Shown here one piece after another: positions 48,578-58,779 of a stretch of 64,000 nt of DNA (position 1 is the stretch's first letter; every line of letters begins with the position of its first letter). Location: contig CM059564.1 of the NCBI GenBank assembly GCA_030386875.1, positions 70,885,436 through 70,949,435 of the forward strand. The letters run 5' to 3'. A program made the position numbers and the translations under genes. Under the pieces are notes generated by a model that did no database searches, was not told where the DNA came from, and worked only from the letters and a program-made list of their open reading frames with translations. This DNA comes from Morinoia aosen (lineage: Eukaryota > Arthropoda > Malacostraca > Amphipoda > Talitridae).

Positions 48578-50967
48578 ATGCATCACTACGAGACTCGCTT
48601 CGCAGGCCGGAAAGTGCCGTTCTCTGCACAAATGTTGCCCTACACAACATCCCGAAAAAATGGTTCTCTCAGGAGCAAAAATACGACTTTACCAAGCAAA
48701 GTGCCTGCAAGTAGGGGACCTACATCCTCTCACGCACAAGATTCTAATGCACAAAAGACGGGAGACTTGTTAACAGCTGCCAGTAACCCCGTCAAAGAAT
48801 GTGTGTCACCTTCCGAAGCAACGTCAGTGAAGACTATGTACCAATATCGCCGGATGAGGGAAAACATATCTGCCAAACCTCCAGCAATCATTTGAAGGTT
48901 CGAAGAAGCGAAATCTCAGCCGCAGCACCACAACCACCTGCTCCTCATCTGAACAAGCAAAACAGCGTGCCAGCTCCCCAGCTCTGCGTCAACAACAACG
49001 CTCCGAACTGTCCGTCAGCGGCGGGGACACAAACACCATCCTCATCAGTGGTACAAGAAAAAATAGTTTTTACTAATAAGGACATTTCAAGCGTGGTAGA
49101 CTTTTCTCATTCTCCAGATAATATGTTCGATAATTTTCGCGCACAAACCGATACTGGCAGTAAATTACCCCAGAGCGCAAGCTGTGAAAACAAAATAAAA
49201 TTTCCAGTACGGAGCAATAAAAATAACATTGTTGCTTCTTTTAATGGCTACTTGCACCCGCTTCAAATAACAAGCTCTCAAAAAATTCATGAAATTATTC
49301 ACAATTTGTCTCTAACAACAGCGTTTTTCAATAAATCCCTAAGACAACGTGAGCCTCCTAGCCCGTCGTCGATTTTCTCTACAGTATCAAACATTCAGAA
49401 CCTAACCGAACAGCTTTTTGCTTTAAATTCACATATAAGTTCTCAAGACCTTGCACCTGTGGTACCTGCTAGTATCTCTTGTGAAATCGACTCCAATTGT
49501 CGAGAACCTTACGACACTTTGCTGCTAGGTGATAATATCCTAAGCACGATCAGAAGAAAGGACATCGATCGCTCGTGCTGGATCAAAACTGTTCCATCAG
49601 GGCGCTTCGATGACCTTCTCCATACTGTAAATTGCATGCCTAGATTTAAAAATTATATACTAAGTTTTGATGGTCTCTGCCACTCGCCCTCAAACCTTGC
49701 TCGAATCAAACAACAAATTGTAAGAAAGTACGCACTTTCTCGTATTTATATTGCCAATGCTTGCAGTGCAAACGAATTCAACAAAGCGAGGCATTTTTGC
49801 AAAAACCTGGGTTTAAACTTGATTCAATTTTAAACTTACCCAGAAAATGAAAATGGTGACGCACTCAATAACTTTCAATGGCCTCGGACCCAGGAAGAGA
49901 ACTTCTGTTTTCTTCAACAACTTGCAATGAAATCAACATTGCGAATCACCGTGCCGTATTGTCCTCGTTTCAACAAATGTCAAGCAATAAATGGAATTGT
50001 AGATCATTCAAATGAATCGAAAAATTCACGGAATGAGACGAATAGTCTCACATTAGACTTTCAAAAAGAATATAAGCCTATGCACATCACTGCACATGGT
50101 ACACCAAATCCTTCAAAATTGATTGCGTCATCAAGCAGAGGTCTGAGTAACTCACTCACCCACAGCATGAGGAACGTAAATAAGCCTGAGCCTTTCCCTG
50201 ATTCGATCTCAGACAAATATAATGTCAGTACGAAAAATAAATTTGCGTTACTTGCAACAGACACAAATAGTGATTGCGACATGCCCTCCTTTTCAACCAA
50301 TTCTCAACTTTCCAGTGAGTACGCAGGAACCAAGGAAAGTCAAGCGAATACCGATATTCAAAACTATTCCAAAGAAAATCAAATTATTCGAAAAAAATCT
50401 GATGCCTCTGCCGGGCCTCCGTCGAACCACCAAACTAATACTGTTACCGAAAAATCAACAGTGAATCATATCTGCACACGCGTTGCACACACACTGGACG
50501 ACTTGAAACGATCGCTCAAATTGGAGCCTGCTTACACTGTAGGTGACGGACACTGTCTCCTCCACGCCGTAACGACGCAGCTTGCTTCACAACAAAAATC
50601 GAAATGGAATTATATATCTCTGAAAAAAGCCATCAAAACTGAGAGCTCCAGAAACAAGGACCAGTATGCAAAATTCGTTGACAAGAACAGTGGCAGTTTC
50701 GAACAACTCATCGATAAATACATCGATAGAAAAGTCTTCGATCACGCAGTTGGAGACCTCATACCCCAAATGCTTTCTAATGTAACGAGAACACCAATTC
50801 ACGTATTTGATGAAAGAGACAATGGGATTTGGAAGACGACAATCTCCCCTACATCAAATGCTCTGATAAACTGTCCTCCGGTAAACATACACCGGAAACA
50901 GGACCACTATAGCGCCCTCTTGAAAATGCGTGATGAAAATCGTGTTGCTCCCTCCCCCATTTTGTGA
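48578..50967 (+). pseudogene. LINE ORF1: basic/low-complexity N-terminus, degenerate SGNH-like region, OTU-type cysteine protease
   Basis: ORF1 would act in the LINE RNP. The likely start is ATG 48578; the N-terminus is basic and Ser/Pro-rich. Reading must shift back one base near 48830 to enter the frame used from there on. About 49510-49830 resembles an SGNH esterase (LLLGDNILSTI, VPSGRFDDLL, NYILSFDGLC), but the catalytic GDS serine is Asn and the GTND motif is lost. A TAA at 49831-49833 interrupts coding that clearly continues in the same frame (next residues TYPENENGDALNNF). At 50521-50930 an OTU domain follows: VGDGHCLLHAV, with Asp 50545-50547 and nucleophile Cys 50554-50556, and DHYSALL, with His 50905-50907. 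OTU enzymes cleave ubiquitin conjugates; the role here is unknown. The frame ends at TGA 50965-50967. At least the frameshift and the TAA look like damage to this copy. OTU assignment is strong, SGNH moderate. Confidence 0.8.
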
Positions 50968-50970
50968 CTA
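50965..50970 (+). promoter_or_regulatory. TGA-CTA between ORF1 and ORF2: candidate stop-codon readthrough site
   Basis: The ORF1 stop is TGA followed directly by CTA, a context known to favour readthrough in several eukaryotic and viral mRNAs. ORF2 continues in the same frame, and its first in-frame ATG (51157) lies after the first endonuclease motif. The TGA could equally be a mutation in an originally single long ORF. Confidence 0.4.
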
Positions 50971-53931
50971 AATAACAGTGATCAAATTGAATATGAAGCT
51001 GAAATCACAAACAATGAACGCGGCAATAAAGACCTAGAGACGAGTACTAAATGCCCTGCTAGACCTAAAAAATGCAATAACTCCACTAAAGATCTGCCTA
51101 TTGAGGTAAATAATATCAAAATATTGCATATAAATGCTCGCAGCCTCAATGGTAAAATGGATGACGTACGAGTAATGTTGATAAATCACGATATCGATAT
51201 TTTTTGCGTATCTGAAACATGGTTCGATTCACGAGTCGAAAGCTCATATCTCGGCATTACCGGGTACAAATTGTACCGTTATGACGGAGTCAAGAGTAAG
51301 AGAGGTAGCGGTTCATGCATTTTCATCAAAGATGTCTACTCTACATCCTTAGTTCCGATAAAAGAAAAATGCGAAGACATAGAAATGGTTTGGCTCAATG
51401 TTCAAGTAAACAAACACAAGTCTTTCATTATCGGCAGTCTTTACAGACATCTGTCAGCATCTCTTCGTCCAACATTAGATTTCATTGAAAATACGCTTAG
51501 ATCAATCTCTGCAGCCAAAAAGTCTTTCTATGTTTTCGGAGATTTTAACGTGGATCTGACAAATAAAAACAATCAGCTAAGCAAGATGCTGCACAGACTT
51601 AATCTTTCTCAAATGGTCCAAGAACCAACGCGAATTACCAACACTTCTAAAACTCTTCTTGACCTAGCAATTACCAACAATCCCCAAGCAGTACTCAGCA
51701 CAGAAATCTTACCGTCCTTTTCTGATCACCATTCGGTAGAATGCCAAATCAATATTGCAAAAGAGAAACAGAAATCTAGTTACATTACATATCGCATTAA
51801 AAACCACTACTCCCCTGAAATATTTCAAGAAAAGCTATTAGACAGATGGAGTGAATTTCAAGGCATGGAAAACACCGATGATGTCAATCTACAAGTTTCG
51901 CTTTTCAACGAAAATTTCGTATCAGCTCTTAACGAATGCGCACCTTTCACTACGAAGAAAGTTAAGCCAAGAATTTCTAAATGGATAACAGATGAGATAA
52001 AAAATTTGAGCAGAGCTAAAAGAAATTTGCAGCGTGAGTACAAACTGAATAAGTCAGACAGTACGCGTCGAAAATTATATAAAGATCATGAGAAGATCCT
52101 ACGAAGAAAAGTTAAGGAAGCAAAACGGGACTACTTCCACAAAGAACTCTTGGCGGCAAAACAAAACCCTGAAAGAACTTGGGAAATCATTAGAGAAGCT
52201 GCTCAGTATAAAAATTCAGACTGCAAAAGCACTTTTGACAACCCCTCAGAAATGGCGAATGACTTGAACACTTTCTTCTCAAAAGTTGGCGAAGATGTTT
52301 TCAATGAAGTATCCAGGACAGTTTCAGACACATCTACAGAGGCAAATCTGAGCGATGTTTCATCCCCAAATAGAAGCAACAAGTGGAGACCAAAGCCAGT
52401 TAGCGTCATAGAGATACGAAAAATCTTATACTCACTAAAGAATACTAAAGCGACTGGACATGATGGCATAAGCCTCCAACATATTAAAGACAGCTTCCCT
52501 GTCACAGCACCCTTTATTCGCTTGATAATAAATACATCTATAGTCACAAACAAGTTTCCCGATCAATGGAAACTATCCATAATTAAGCCATTACATAAAT
52601 CTGGTGATATCGACATAGCGTCAAACTACAGACCAATCAGTCTCCTGCCTGTTATGTCCAAAATATTAGAAAAAGTAATAACAAACCAGCTCTCGTCTTA
52701 CATAGACGAGTCACATCTACTGCATCGCAATCAATATGCTTACAGGAGGAATACCAGTACTCAGGACGCCCTGTTAAACATAACAGAAAAAATATACAAT
52801 GATATTGACCAAAAAAAATTAACTCTCTTACTATTGCTTGATCTCTCCAAAGCTTTCGACAGTGTTGAGCATAAGAAACTTCTACAAAAAATTTCAAACC
52901 TCAGAATAGACACTCAGTGGTTTGAAAGCTACCTACGAAACCGCTCTCATGCAGTGTGCTTGAATAACAAAATGTCATCATTCATACCAAATAACTTTGG
53001 CGTTCCTCAAGGTTCAATCATCGGCCCACTCCTATTTTCAATTTTCATCAACGATTTCCCCACCATGCCGGCAAACACAAAAATCTCAATGTATGCTGAT
53101 GACGTACAAATTGCCATGACAAGCTCAACGGCGGATTTAACAGAAACACAAGCCAACGCTGAAAACCTTCTGAGAAATCTGAAATTGTGGTATGACCATA
53201 ATGGCCTCAAACTTAACGCAAGTAAAACGCAATGCATTATTTTTGGATCACAGAATGCGACTGAAAATTTACGACCATTCAAGCTAACATTTGGAGACGA
53301 TACAATTAAACCAGTCGATAAGGTTAAAAATCTGGGTGTTTGGTTTGACAAAAATATGACTTTCAATTCACACGTCGAAACAATGTGCAACAAAATTAAC
53401 GGAACCTTAATGTTCTTTCATCGTATAAAGAACACACTTGACGAAAAATCTAGATTATTAGTGATTCAGTCTTTAGTTTTATCGCGTCTGGACTACTGCA
53501 GTCTTGTGTGGGGAGACTTACCTAAATGTCGTCAGGAAGAGTTGCAAAAATGTGTAAACTTCGCCGCCAAAGTGGTATGCAAAGGAAATTTCAATAAATA
53601 CGATCATGTCACCCCTCTTTTAAGAAAACTCGACTGGATCCCAATACCGAACAGATTCATGATCCAGAAAGCTCGACGAGTATTCTCCTCTCTGTACCTC
53701 CCCCAAAGTAATGCAGAGGTGGTAAAATTTTTTCCATCTAATATCCCAAACGAAAGACCAAACCGGAGGAACGATGTTTTAGTCAGTTACCGTTCATCTA
53801 ACGTGGGTCAAAAAGCTCTTTCAGTTTCTGGAGCTTTTTTGTGGAACAAGCTTCCCCAGCATATCAAAAACTCTAAAACTGGAAAAGAATTTAAAGTAAA
53901 TGTGTCACGTCATTTTGCATCTCTGTCATAG
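50968..53931 (+). CDS. LINE ORF2: AP-type endonuclease and reverse transcriptase
   Basis: ORF2 nicks the target and copies the RNA by target-primed reverse transcription. The open frame runs 988 codons without interruption. Numbering from codon 51124: endonuclease motifs HINARSLNG (2-10), SETW (Glu31), GDFNVDL (Asp140, Asn142) and SDHH (His202). The RT domain begins around KATGHDGISLQHIKDSFP and continues through NYRPISLLPVMSKILEKVI; motif A is LLDLSKAFDSV (Asp573), then GVPQGSIIGPLLFS, and motif C is MYADDVQIA (Asp659-Asp660). The C-terminus has SRLDYCSLVWG and LDWIPI, ending with AFLWNKLPQHIK, typical of CR1-group elements. All catalytic residues seen are intact. There is no ATG before 51157, so the start is unresolved (see the TGA-CTA entry). 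Confidence 0.9.
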   Translation, partial: LNNSDQIEYEAEITNNERGNKDLETSTKCPARPKKCNNSTKDLPIEVNNIKILHINARSLNGKMDDVRVMLINHDIDIFCVSETWFDSRVESSYLGITGYKLYRYDGVKSKRGSGSCIFIKDVYSTSLVPIKEKCEDIEMVWLNVQVNKHKSFIIGSLYRHLSASLRPTLDFIENTLRSISAAKKSFYVFGDFNVDLTNKNNQLSKMLHRLNLSQMVQEPTRITNTSKTLLDLAITNNPQAVLSTEILPSFSDHHSVECQINIAKEKQKSSYITYRIKNHYSPEIFQEKLLDRWSEFQGMENTDDVNLQVSLFNENFVSALNECAPFTTKKVKPRISKWITDEIKNLSRAKRNLQREYKLNKSDSTRRKLYKDHEKILRRKVKEAKRDYFHKELLAAKQNPERTWEIIREAAQYKNSDCKSTFDNPSEMANDLNTFFSKVGEDVFNEVSRTVSDTSTEANLSDVSSPNRSNKWRPKPVSVIEIRKILYSLKNTKATGHDGISLQHIKDSFPVTAPFIRLIINTSIVTNKFPDQWKLSIIKPLHKSGDIDIASNYRPISLLPVMSKILEKVITNQLSSYIDESHLLHRNQYAYRRNTSTQDALLNITEKIYNDIDQKKLTLLLLLDLSKAFDSVEHKKLLQKISNLRIDTQWFESYLRNRSHAVCLNNKMSSFIPNNFGVPQGSIIGPLLFSIFINDFPTMPANTKISMYADDVQIAMTSSTADLTETQANAENLLRNLKLWYDHNGLKLNASKTQCIIFGSQNATENLRPFKLTFGDDTIKPVDKVKNLGVWFDKNMTFNSHVETMCNKINGTLMFFHRIKNTLDEKSRLLVIQSLVLSRLDYCSLVWGDLPKCRQEELQKCVNFAAKVVCKGNFNKYDHVTPLLRKLDWIPIPNRFMIQKARRVFSSLYLPQSNAEVVKFFPSNIPNERPNRRNDVLVSYRSSNVGQKALSVSGAFLWNKLPQHIKNSKTGKEFKVNVSRHFASLS

Positions 53932-55370
53932 GGCCTGCAGCATCTCGGTGTGAACTTCCCATCTATCAGAAATTTTAATTTTTCCTGAAATTTCTTTTAG
54001 AAATTTAGAAACTATTTCATTTTACGTTTGCTAAGCGATTCGTATATTCATCTTACTTACTTCTGTCGACAACAATGAGCACCACAGCCGTCAGTTCAGT
54101 GCAGCAGAACGAACGTTCTTTCCATAATTAGGAGTATTTCCTCATCTTTATTTTGTTATTTCTTTCTCTTTTCTGTATTAATATTTAACGTCCGTATGAC
54201 AAATATACCATGAAATACATTTTGTGTGTACACCAATAAACAGGTTTATAGATGTGAGGGTTGTGCAAAGTTTATAATGAGTTAAATTTTTGGCTAACGT
54301 TGTCTCGCTATTTCAAAATCATTCTCGAAGATGTTTTCAATCGATTTTCGGCTGAGCTGGAGGGAAAGGGGTAATTTAGGCATTGCATTTAGTCTTTTTA
54401 TTTTTTTTTTTTCGTGCGTTCATCGCACACGAGCACTGAACTTTCAAATCGGAAAAAACTCTAAATTTCTGTAATCAAAATTATCATTTTGGATCAAGGC
54501 CTAATCTTCCTATATGTGCCAATTTTGTGAATATTCTCCACTCAGATGTGTCATCCGGCCACAATGTTACTCCACTTTATCCCACGTACACATGTCCGTA
54601 TAATGCTGAAGAGTTGTGTTGCTTCTTGACTATAACCTGATTTTTCTTAAAAATTTCTGTGAAGAAATTAAAAAACAGCTCATTTTTATGTTTTTCGAAG
54701 TCTTCTCTTCCTTTTAGCTATTTTTTTGCAAAAAATTTCTAAGGATTACAGTGAGCTCAGCTGTCATTTTCTGTGTAGTAGATGGTAGGTTGCTTCTATC
54801 TTTTATCTTATATATGCATTTTTTCTAATATTTTATTTTCAATAAGTATATAAATTAATATGTGTGTGTACGTGTGTAGGTATATATATGTATCTACATA
54901 AATAGATATACATGTTTTTATTTCATTTCTTTACGCAAAAACCATTCGGTTAATAAATTTAATTGCAATAGCGAAATGATTTAAAAATAGATCTAGCACT
55001 TCCCCAGAGGGCGTTTCTGTGAATCGGATTAATGTCATATATAATTATTGAAATAAAGTGCAATTTGAGCATATGAATCGTAGTAAAATTATCTTTCTGT
55101 CCGTATGTTGTACAAGTTATGAATTTTGATATTGAATATAAGTTTGTTTACCCATTTCTATCAATATTTTGTAGATATTTGTCAATCATGAGTGGTAAGC
55201 GGCTTACACTGTATCTCTGTTTTATCCCGTGTACCCATGTCCGCATGATGTGGTAAATATCGAGAAGATACGAAATATGTTTTTGGTGGTGATAGGGCTT
55301 TGCATATTTTTAGGGCATATTTTTCATTTCTCATTCAACTACCCTTGACAGAGATAGACTATTGGCAAGC
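53932..55370 (+). other. 3' UTR of the OTU-LINE, first part
   Basis: Non-coding. An internal AATAAA occurs at about 54233. Two related segments, CCACGTACACATGTCCGTAT near 54583 and CCGTGTACCCATGTCCGCAT near 55228, show that part of the UTR is internally duplicated. Confidence 0.6.
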
Positions 55371-55790
55371 CACGTGTGGTTTGTCTATTAGTACGCCTCG
55401 TATATTTTGTCTATTAATATGCTTCGTACGGTCTATCTATTTTGTACACCTCTGATAGCTTGTCTATTAGTACACCTCGTATAGTTTGCCTATTATTATT
55501 ATGCCTCGTATGGCTTATCTATTTGTACACCTCGGATGGTTTGTCAATTAGTACTCCTAGTATAGAACTTTTGTTAGACTACTAGCACACCACGAATGGT
55601 TTGTCTATTAGTACGCCTCGTATATTTTGTCAATTATTATGCCTCGTATGGTCTATCTACTTGTACACCTCTGACAGTTTGTCTATTAGTACACCTCGTT
55701 TAGTTTGTCTATTATTATGCCTCGTATGGCTCATCTAATTGTACACCTCGGATGGTTTGTCAATTAGTACTCCTCGTATGGAACATTTGT
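55371..55790 (+). repeat. Higher-order minisatellite in the LINE 3' UTR
   Basis: Short units of about 26-30 bp of the form TTTGTCTATTAGTAC followed by (A/G)CCTCGTATAG are arranged in two larger copies with a 220-bp period (TTGTCTATTAGTACGCCTCG at 55381 and 55601). Corresponding units in the two large copies match each other better than their neighbours. Confidence 0.8.
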
Positions 55791-55862
55791 TTTAGGATGC
55801 CCCATATTTAAGAAACTTTTAAAAGCCAACATGTTGGCATGTACATCATGTGACAATTTGGA

Positions 55863-55898
55863 AATAAACATTTTTTTTTTCTTTTTTTTTTTTTCTTT
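55863..55898 (+). terminator. AATAAA signal followed by a T-rich 3' tail
   Basis: AATAAA at 55863-55868 is followed by CA and then a 28-base tract of T with three C interruptions (55871-55898). The tract abuts the right target duplication. The element is in plus orientation, so its 3' terminus is T-rich, not poly(A). Confidence 0.65.
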
Positions 55899-55904
55899 TT
55901 CAAA
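55899..55904. repeat. Right target-site duplication (TTCAAA)
   Basis: Copy of 47017-47022. On the minus strand it encodes the Phe-Glu at which the two halves of the RTE-type ORF rejoin. Confidence 0.8.
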
Positions 55905-58519
55905 AACTTTCCTCATTGCACCCAATGTCTTACAACCTTCACTCACTCGATGCTTCACTTCTACTTCCATACTATCCTTAACAGTCACATCCGACCCGAG
56001 GTACCTAAAATGCTCTACCTCCTCTAAAACTTCCCCATTCAACCTCACATCCAAAGTTCCAAACACTCCACCTCTTGAACATCTCATCACCTTACTTTTA
56101 TTTACATTTACCCTCAATTTCCGCCTTTCGCACACTCTACCAAACTCTGCAACCAGTCTCCTCAGTTTTTCCTCTGAATCAGCCACAAGCGCTGTATCAT
56201 CTGCAAACAACAGCTGACACACTTCCCAATACATACCATTTCGTCCCACCAACTGCGCACCTTTTCCCAACACTCTGGCATTCACTTCTCTCACCACACC
56301 ATCCATAAACAAATTAAACAACCACGGCGACATCACACATCCCTGTCTCACACCTGTCACAACTGGGAACCATTCACTCACCTCATTCCCTACTCTCACA
56401 CATGCTCTGCTATCAATGTAGAAACTCTAGATCGCATTCAACAGTCTCCCACCCACTCCATACAAACTTACCACTTGCCATAGAGCCTCGCGATCCACTC
56501 TGTCATACGCCTTCTCTAAATCCATAAATGCCCAATATACATCCTTTCCCTTTAATAAGTATTTTTCATTCACCTGCCTCACAGCAAACATTTGATCCAC
56601 ACAACCTCTACCTCACCTAAAACCACACTGTTCTTCAGCAAGCACACGATCCGTCAACACTCTCACTCTTCCAATTAACACTCTTCCATACAGCTTCCCA
56701 ACGACACTCAGTAGACTTATACCCCTAGAATTACTGCACTCATACCTGTCACCTTTCCCCTTGTACAACGGAACTACGCACGCGCTACTCCAATCAACCG
56801 GCACTTTACTAGCCTCGAAACAAACATTTAATAAACGCACCAACCATTCTATAACCACATTTCCTCCTTTCTTTAGACATTCAACCGTGCAGCCATCCAA
56901 ACCTGGAGCTTTCCTATTTTTCATTTCATCCAACGCACATCTCACCTCTGCACATCTTATTCGACTTTTATTCACTTCACCAAACACAGGCATTCTAACA
57001 TCACTTCCAACAGCTACTACTCTCGCAATCCTATCATCCCTCACGTTCAGCAGTTCCTCAAAATACTCCGCCCATCTCTTTCTCACATCACAACTCTCCA
57101 CTAGCAGCCTACCATTTGCATCCTTCACTCTTGCCTCATTCTCCACCTGACCCTTCCTAATTCTCTTCACTTCCTTCCAGAAAACCTTCCTTCTCTCCAT
57201 GAAATCCCCTCCCAACTTCCTCCCCTATTCCTCATCCGCCGCCCTCTTCGCTCTCCTTACCATTCTTTGTACCTCTTTCTTCCTCTCCTTATACTCTTCA
57301 AAATTTTGCTGGTTGCCTCGTTGCAGCCACCTTTCGAACGCCCCCCGCTTTCTTTTCACAGCCGCTCCTACTTCTCCGTTCCACCATTCACTCCCCTTTC
57401 TAATCCCCCCTCCAACCTTCCTTACCCCACACACTTCCCTTGCACATTTTTCCACCGCATCTTTAAACACCTTCCATTCCCCTTCCACTCCACCCACCTC
57501 ACTTTCCTTCACCCTCCCATACTCCACTTTCATCTTCTCCTGATACTCACACTCACGCTCAGGATCATGTAACTTGCTTACATTTAATACCTCCCTTCCA
57601 CTCCTCCTTTTTTTACCTCCCCACATTCCACTAACTCTCAGCTTTCCTTCCACCAAAAAATGATCCGAAATCCCATTCATCTCACCACGGAACACATGCA
57701 CATCGAGCAAACGACCCATCACTCCCCTGCTAACCAAAATATAATCCATCAATGCTCTCTCCTCTATCACACCTCCATTCGTCCTCACATATGTATACTT
57801 GTTTATACTTTTTTTCTGAAACAAACTATTCCCAACCACTAACTCACTCTCCACACATAACCCCACCAAGAAATCCCCACTCTCATTCATCCCAGCTACT
57901 CCGTACTTACCAACAACACCATCCACCACCTCATCACCCACTCTTGCATTCAGGTCCCCCATCACCACAACTCTACAACCACTCCCCACTCTAGCCACAC
58001 ACTCGGATAATTTCTCCCAAACTCCTCTCTCTCTTCCCCACTCCTCTCCGATCCCGGTCCGTACGCGCTCACAAACACCCATGCCTCTTCCCCCCATTTC
58101 ACTCGCACCCACATTATTCTTGATCACACCTCACCCCATTCAACTACTTTCTCTCTGATTCTTACACTCAATAATATAGCCACACCCTCTCTTGCATGTC
58201 CCCCACGTACTCCAGACACTCTCCCTCCCACACTCCCAAACATCAACTCACCACTACCCTTTAATTTCGTCTCACTCAAGGCCAATACATCCATCTTCCG
58301 GTTTAACATCATTCTTCCGATCTCCTCCTTCTTACTCACAGTTGCTCTACTTCCACACCCCCTTACATTCAAAGATCCTAGTACTAGGGTTTGAGTGGTC
58401 TTTCGACCTCTCTCACCCCCTTCATTGGCCTGCTGCCTCTCGGGAAAAACATTACAGAGAAGGGGATCCCCAGTCCCCTCGCTCCGTCCACTATAGTCGC
58501 CTCTTACGACACGCAGCGG
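55905..58519 (-). pseudogene. RTE-type LINE ORF: endonuclease plus most of the reverse transcriptase, broken
   Basis: Order on the minus strand: endonuclease with LVLGSLNVRGCG (about 58370), LALSETKLKG, VVVMGDLNARVGD and DYILVSRG; then the RT with NRKAPGLDGCTVECLKKGG, an intact motif A (FMDLEKAYDRVDREALW, about 56485-56535), GVRQGCVMSPWLFNLFMDG, and motif C LLFADDTALVAD (Asp codons 56201-56196). Breaks: TGA at 58124-58126, a one-base loss near 58022, TAG at 57225-57227, TGA at 56613-56615 and TAG at 56427-56429. The frame leaves the element at 55905 into the T-rich tail of the inserted LINE, which yields an artificial lysine run. Inactive, and older than the insertion. Confidence 0.88.
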
Positions 58520-58556
58520 ACCACGGTGGGAGAATTCTAACCCCCCCCCCCCCCCC

Positions 58557-58779
58557 ACAGGGGCAACTAACTCTTACCTGGTGTAAAAAGGACAGGTATG
58601 TCGGAGAACATATATTCACTAGAATATTTAAGCAGGACAGAACCATATTTACGGCCACCAGAAAACCATTTGAATAAAATTTGTGACAAAATTACTAAAA
58701 ACACAGTTTTTAGGCTTTTGTATCGGGTCGTTCACTTTCAGTTACAACAAAAAGACCTGTGTTCCAAGCTGAAACTTAC
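58557..58779. other. Short spacer between the RTE-type LINE and the Tc1-like remnant
   Basis: No coding sequence is recognised; it may contain the 3' end of the Tc1-like element, but no inverted repeat was found. Confidence 0.35.

Larger units (their letters stand above)
47023..55898 (+). mobile_element. CR1-group LINE encoding an OTU protease domain, nested in the RTE-type LINE
   Basis: An 8876-bp plus-strand non-LTR retrotransposon. In order: 5' UTR of about 1.55 kb with duplicated monomers; ORF1 (48578 to 50967, broken) with a degenerate SGNH-like region and an OTU domain; ORF2 (open from 50968, stop 53929-53931) with AP-type endonuclease and reverse transcriptase; 3' UTR of about 1.95 kb with a higher-order minisatellite; AATAAA; and a T-rich tail. 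It is bounded by TTCAAA duplications and interrupts the RTE-type ORF precisely. CR1-group placement rests on the ORF2 layout and C-terminal block; the clade (L2, Daphne, Crack and so on) is not resolved. Confidence 0.88.
55899..58556 (-). mobile_element. 5' part of the interrupted RTE-type LINE
   Basis: It starts at a 16-base G run on the coding strand (58541-58556), typical leader sequence follows (GTCGTAAGAGGCGACTATAG), then endonuclease and reverse transcriptase coding. The element is cut at 55904 by the OTU-LINE and resumes at 47022. Without the insertion it would be about 3.4 kb, normal for an RTE element. Confidence 0.85.

Noticed and set aside
55764-55905. Lysine-run tail of the RTE reading frame (EKEKKKKKKK and beyond) as a protein feature
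   Set aside because: It is the T-rich tail and 3' UTR of the inserted LINE read on the opposite strand, not RTE coding.
57199-58677. Plus-strand open frames rich in Ser, Thr, Pro and His across 46.5-47.1 and 55.8-58.7 kb
   Set aside because: They are antisense shadows of the minus-strand RTE-type LINE.
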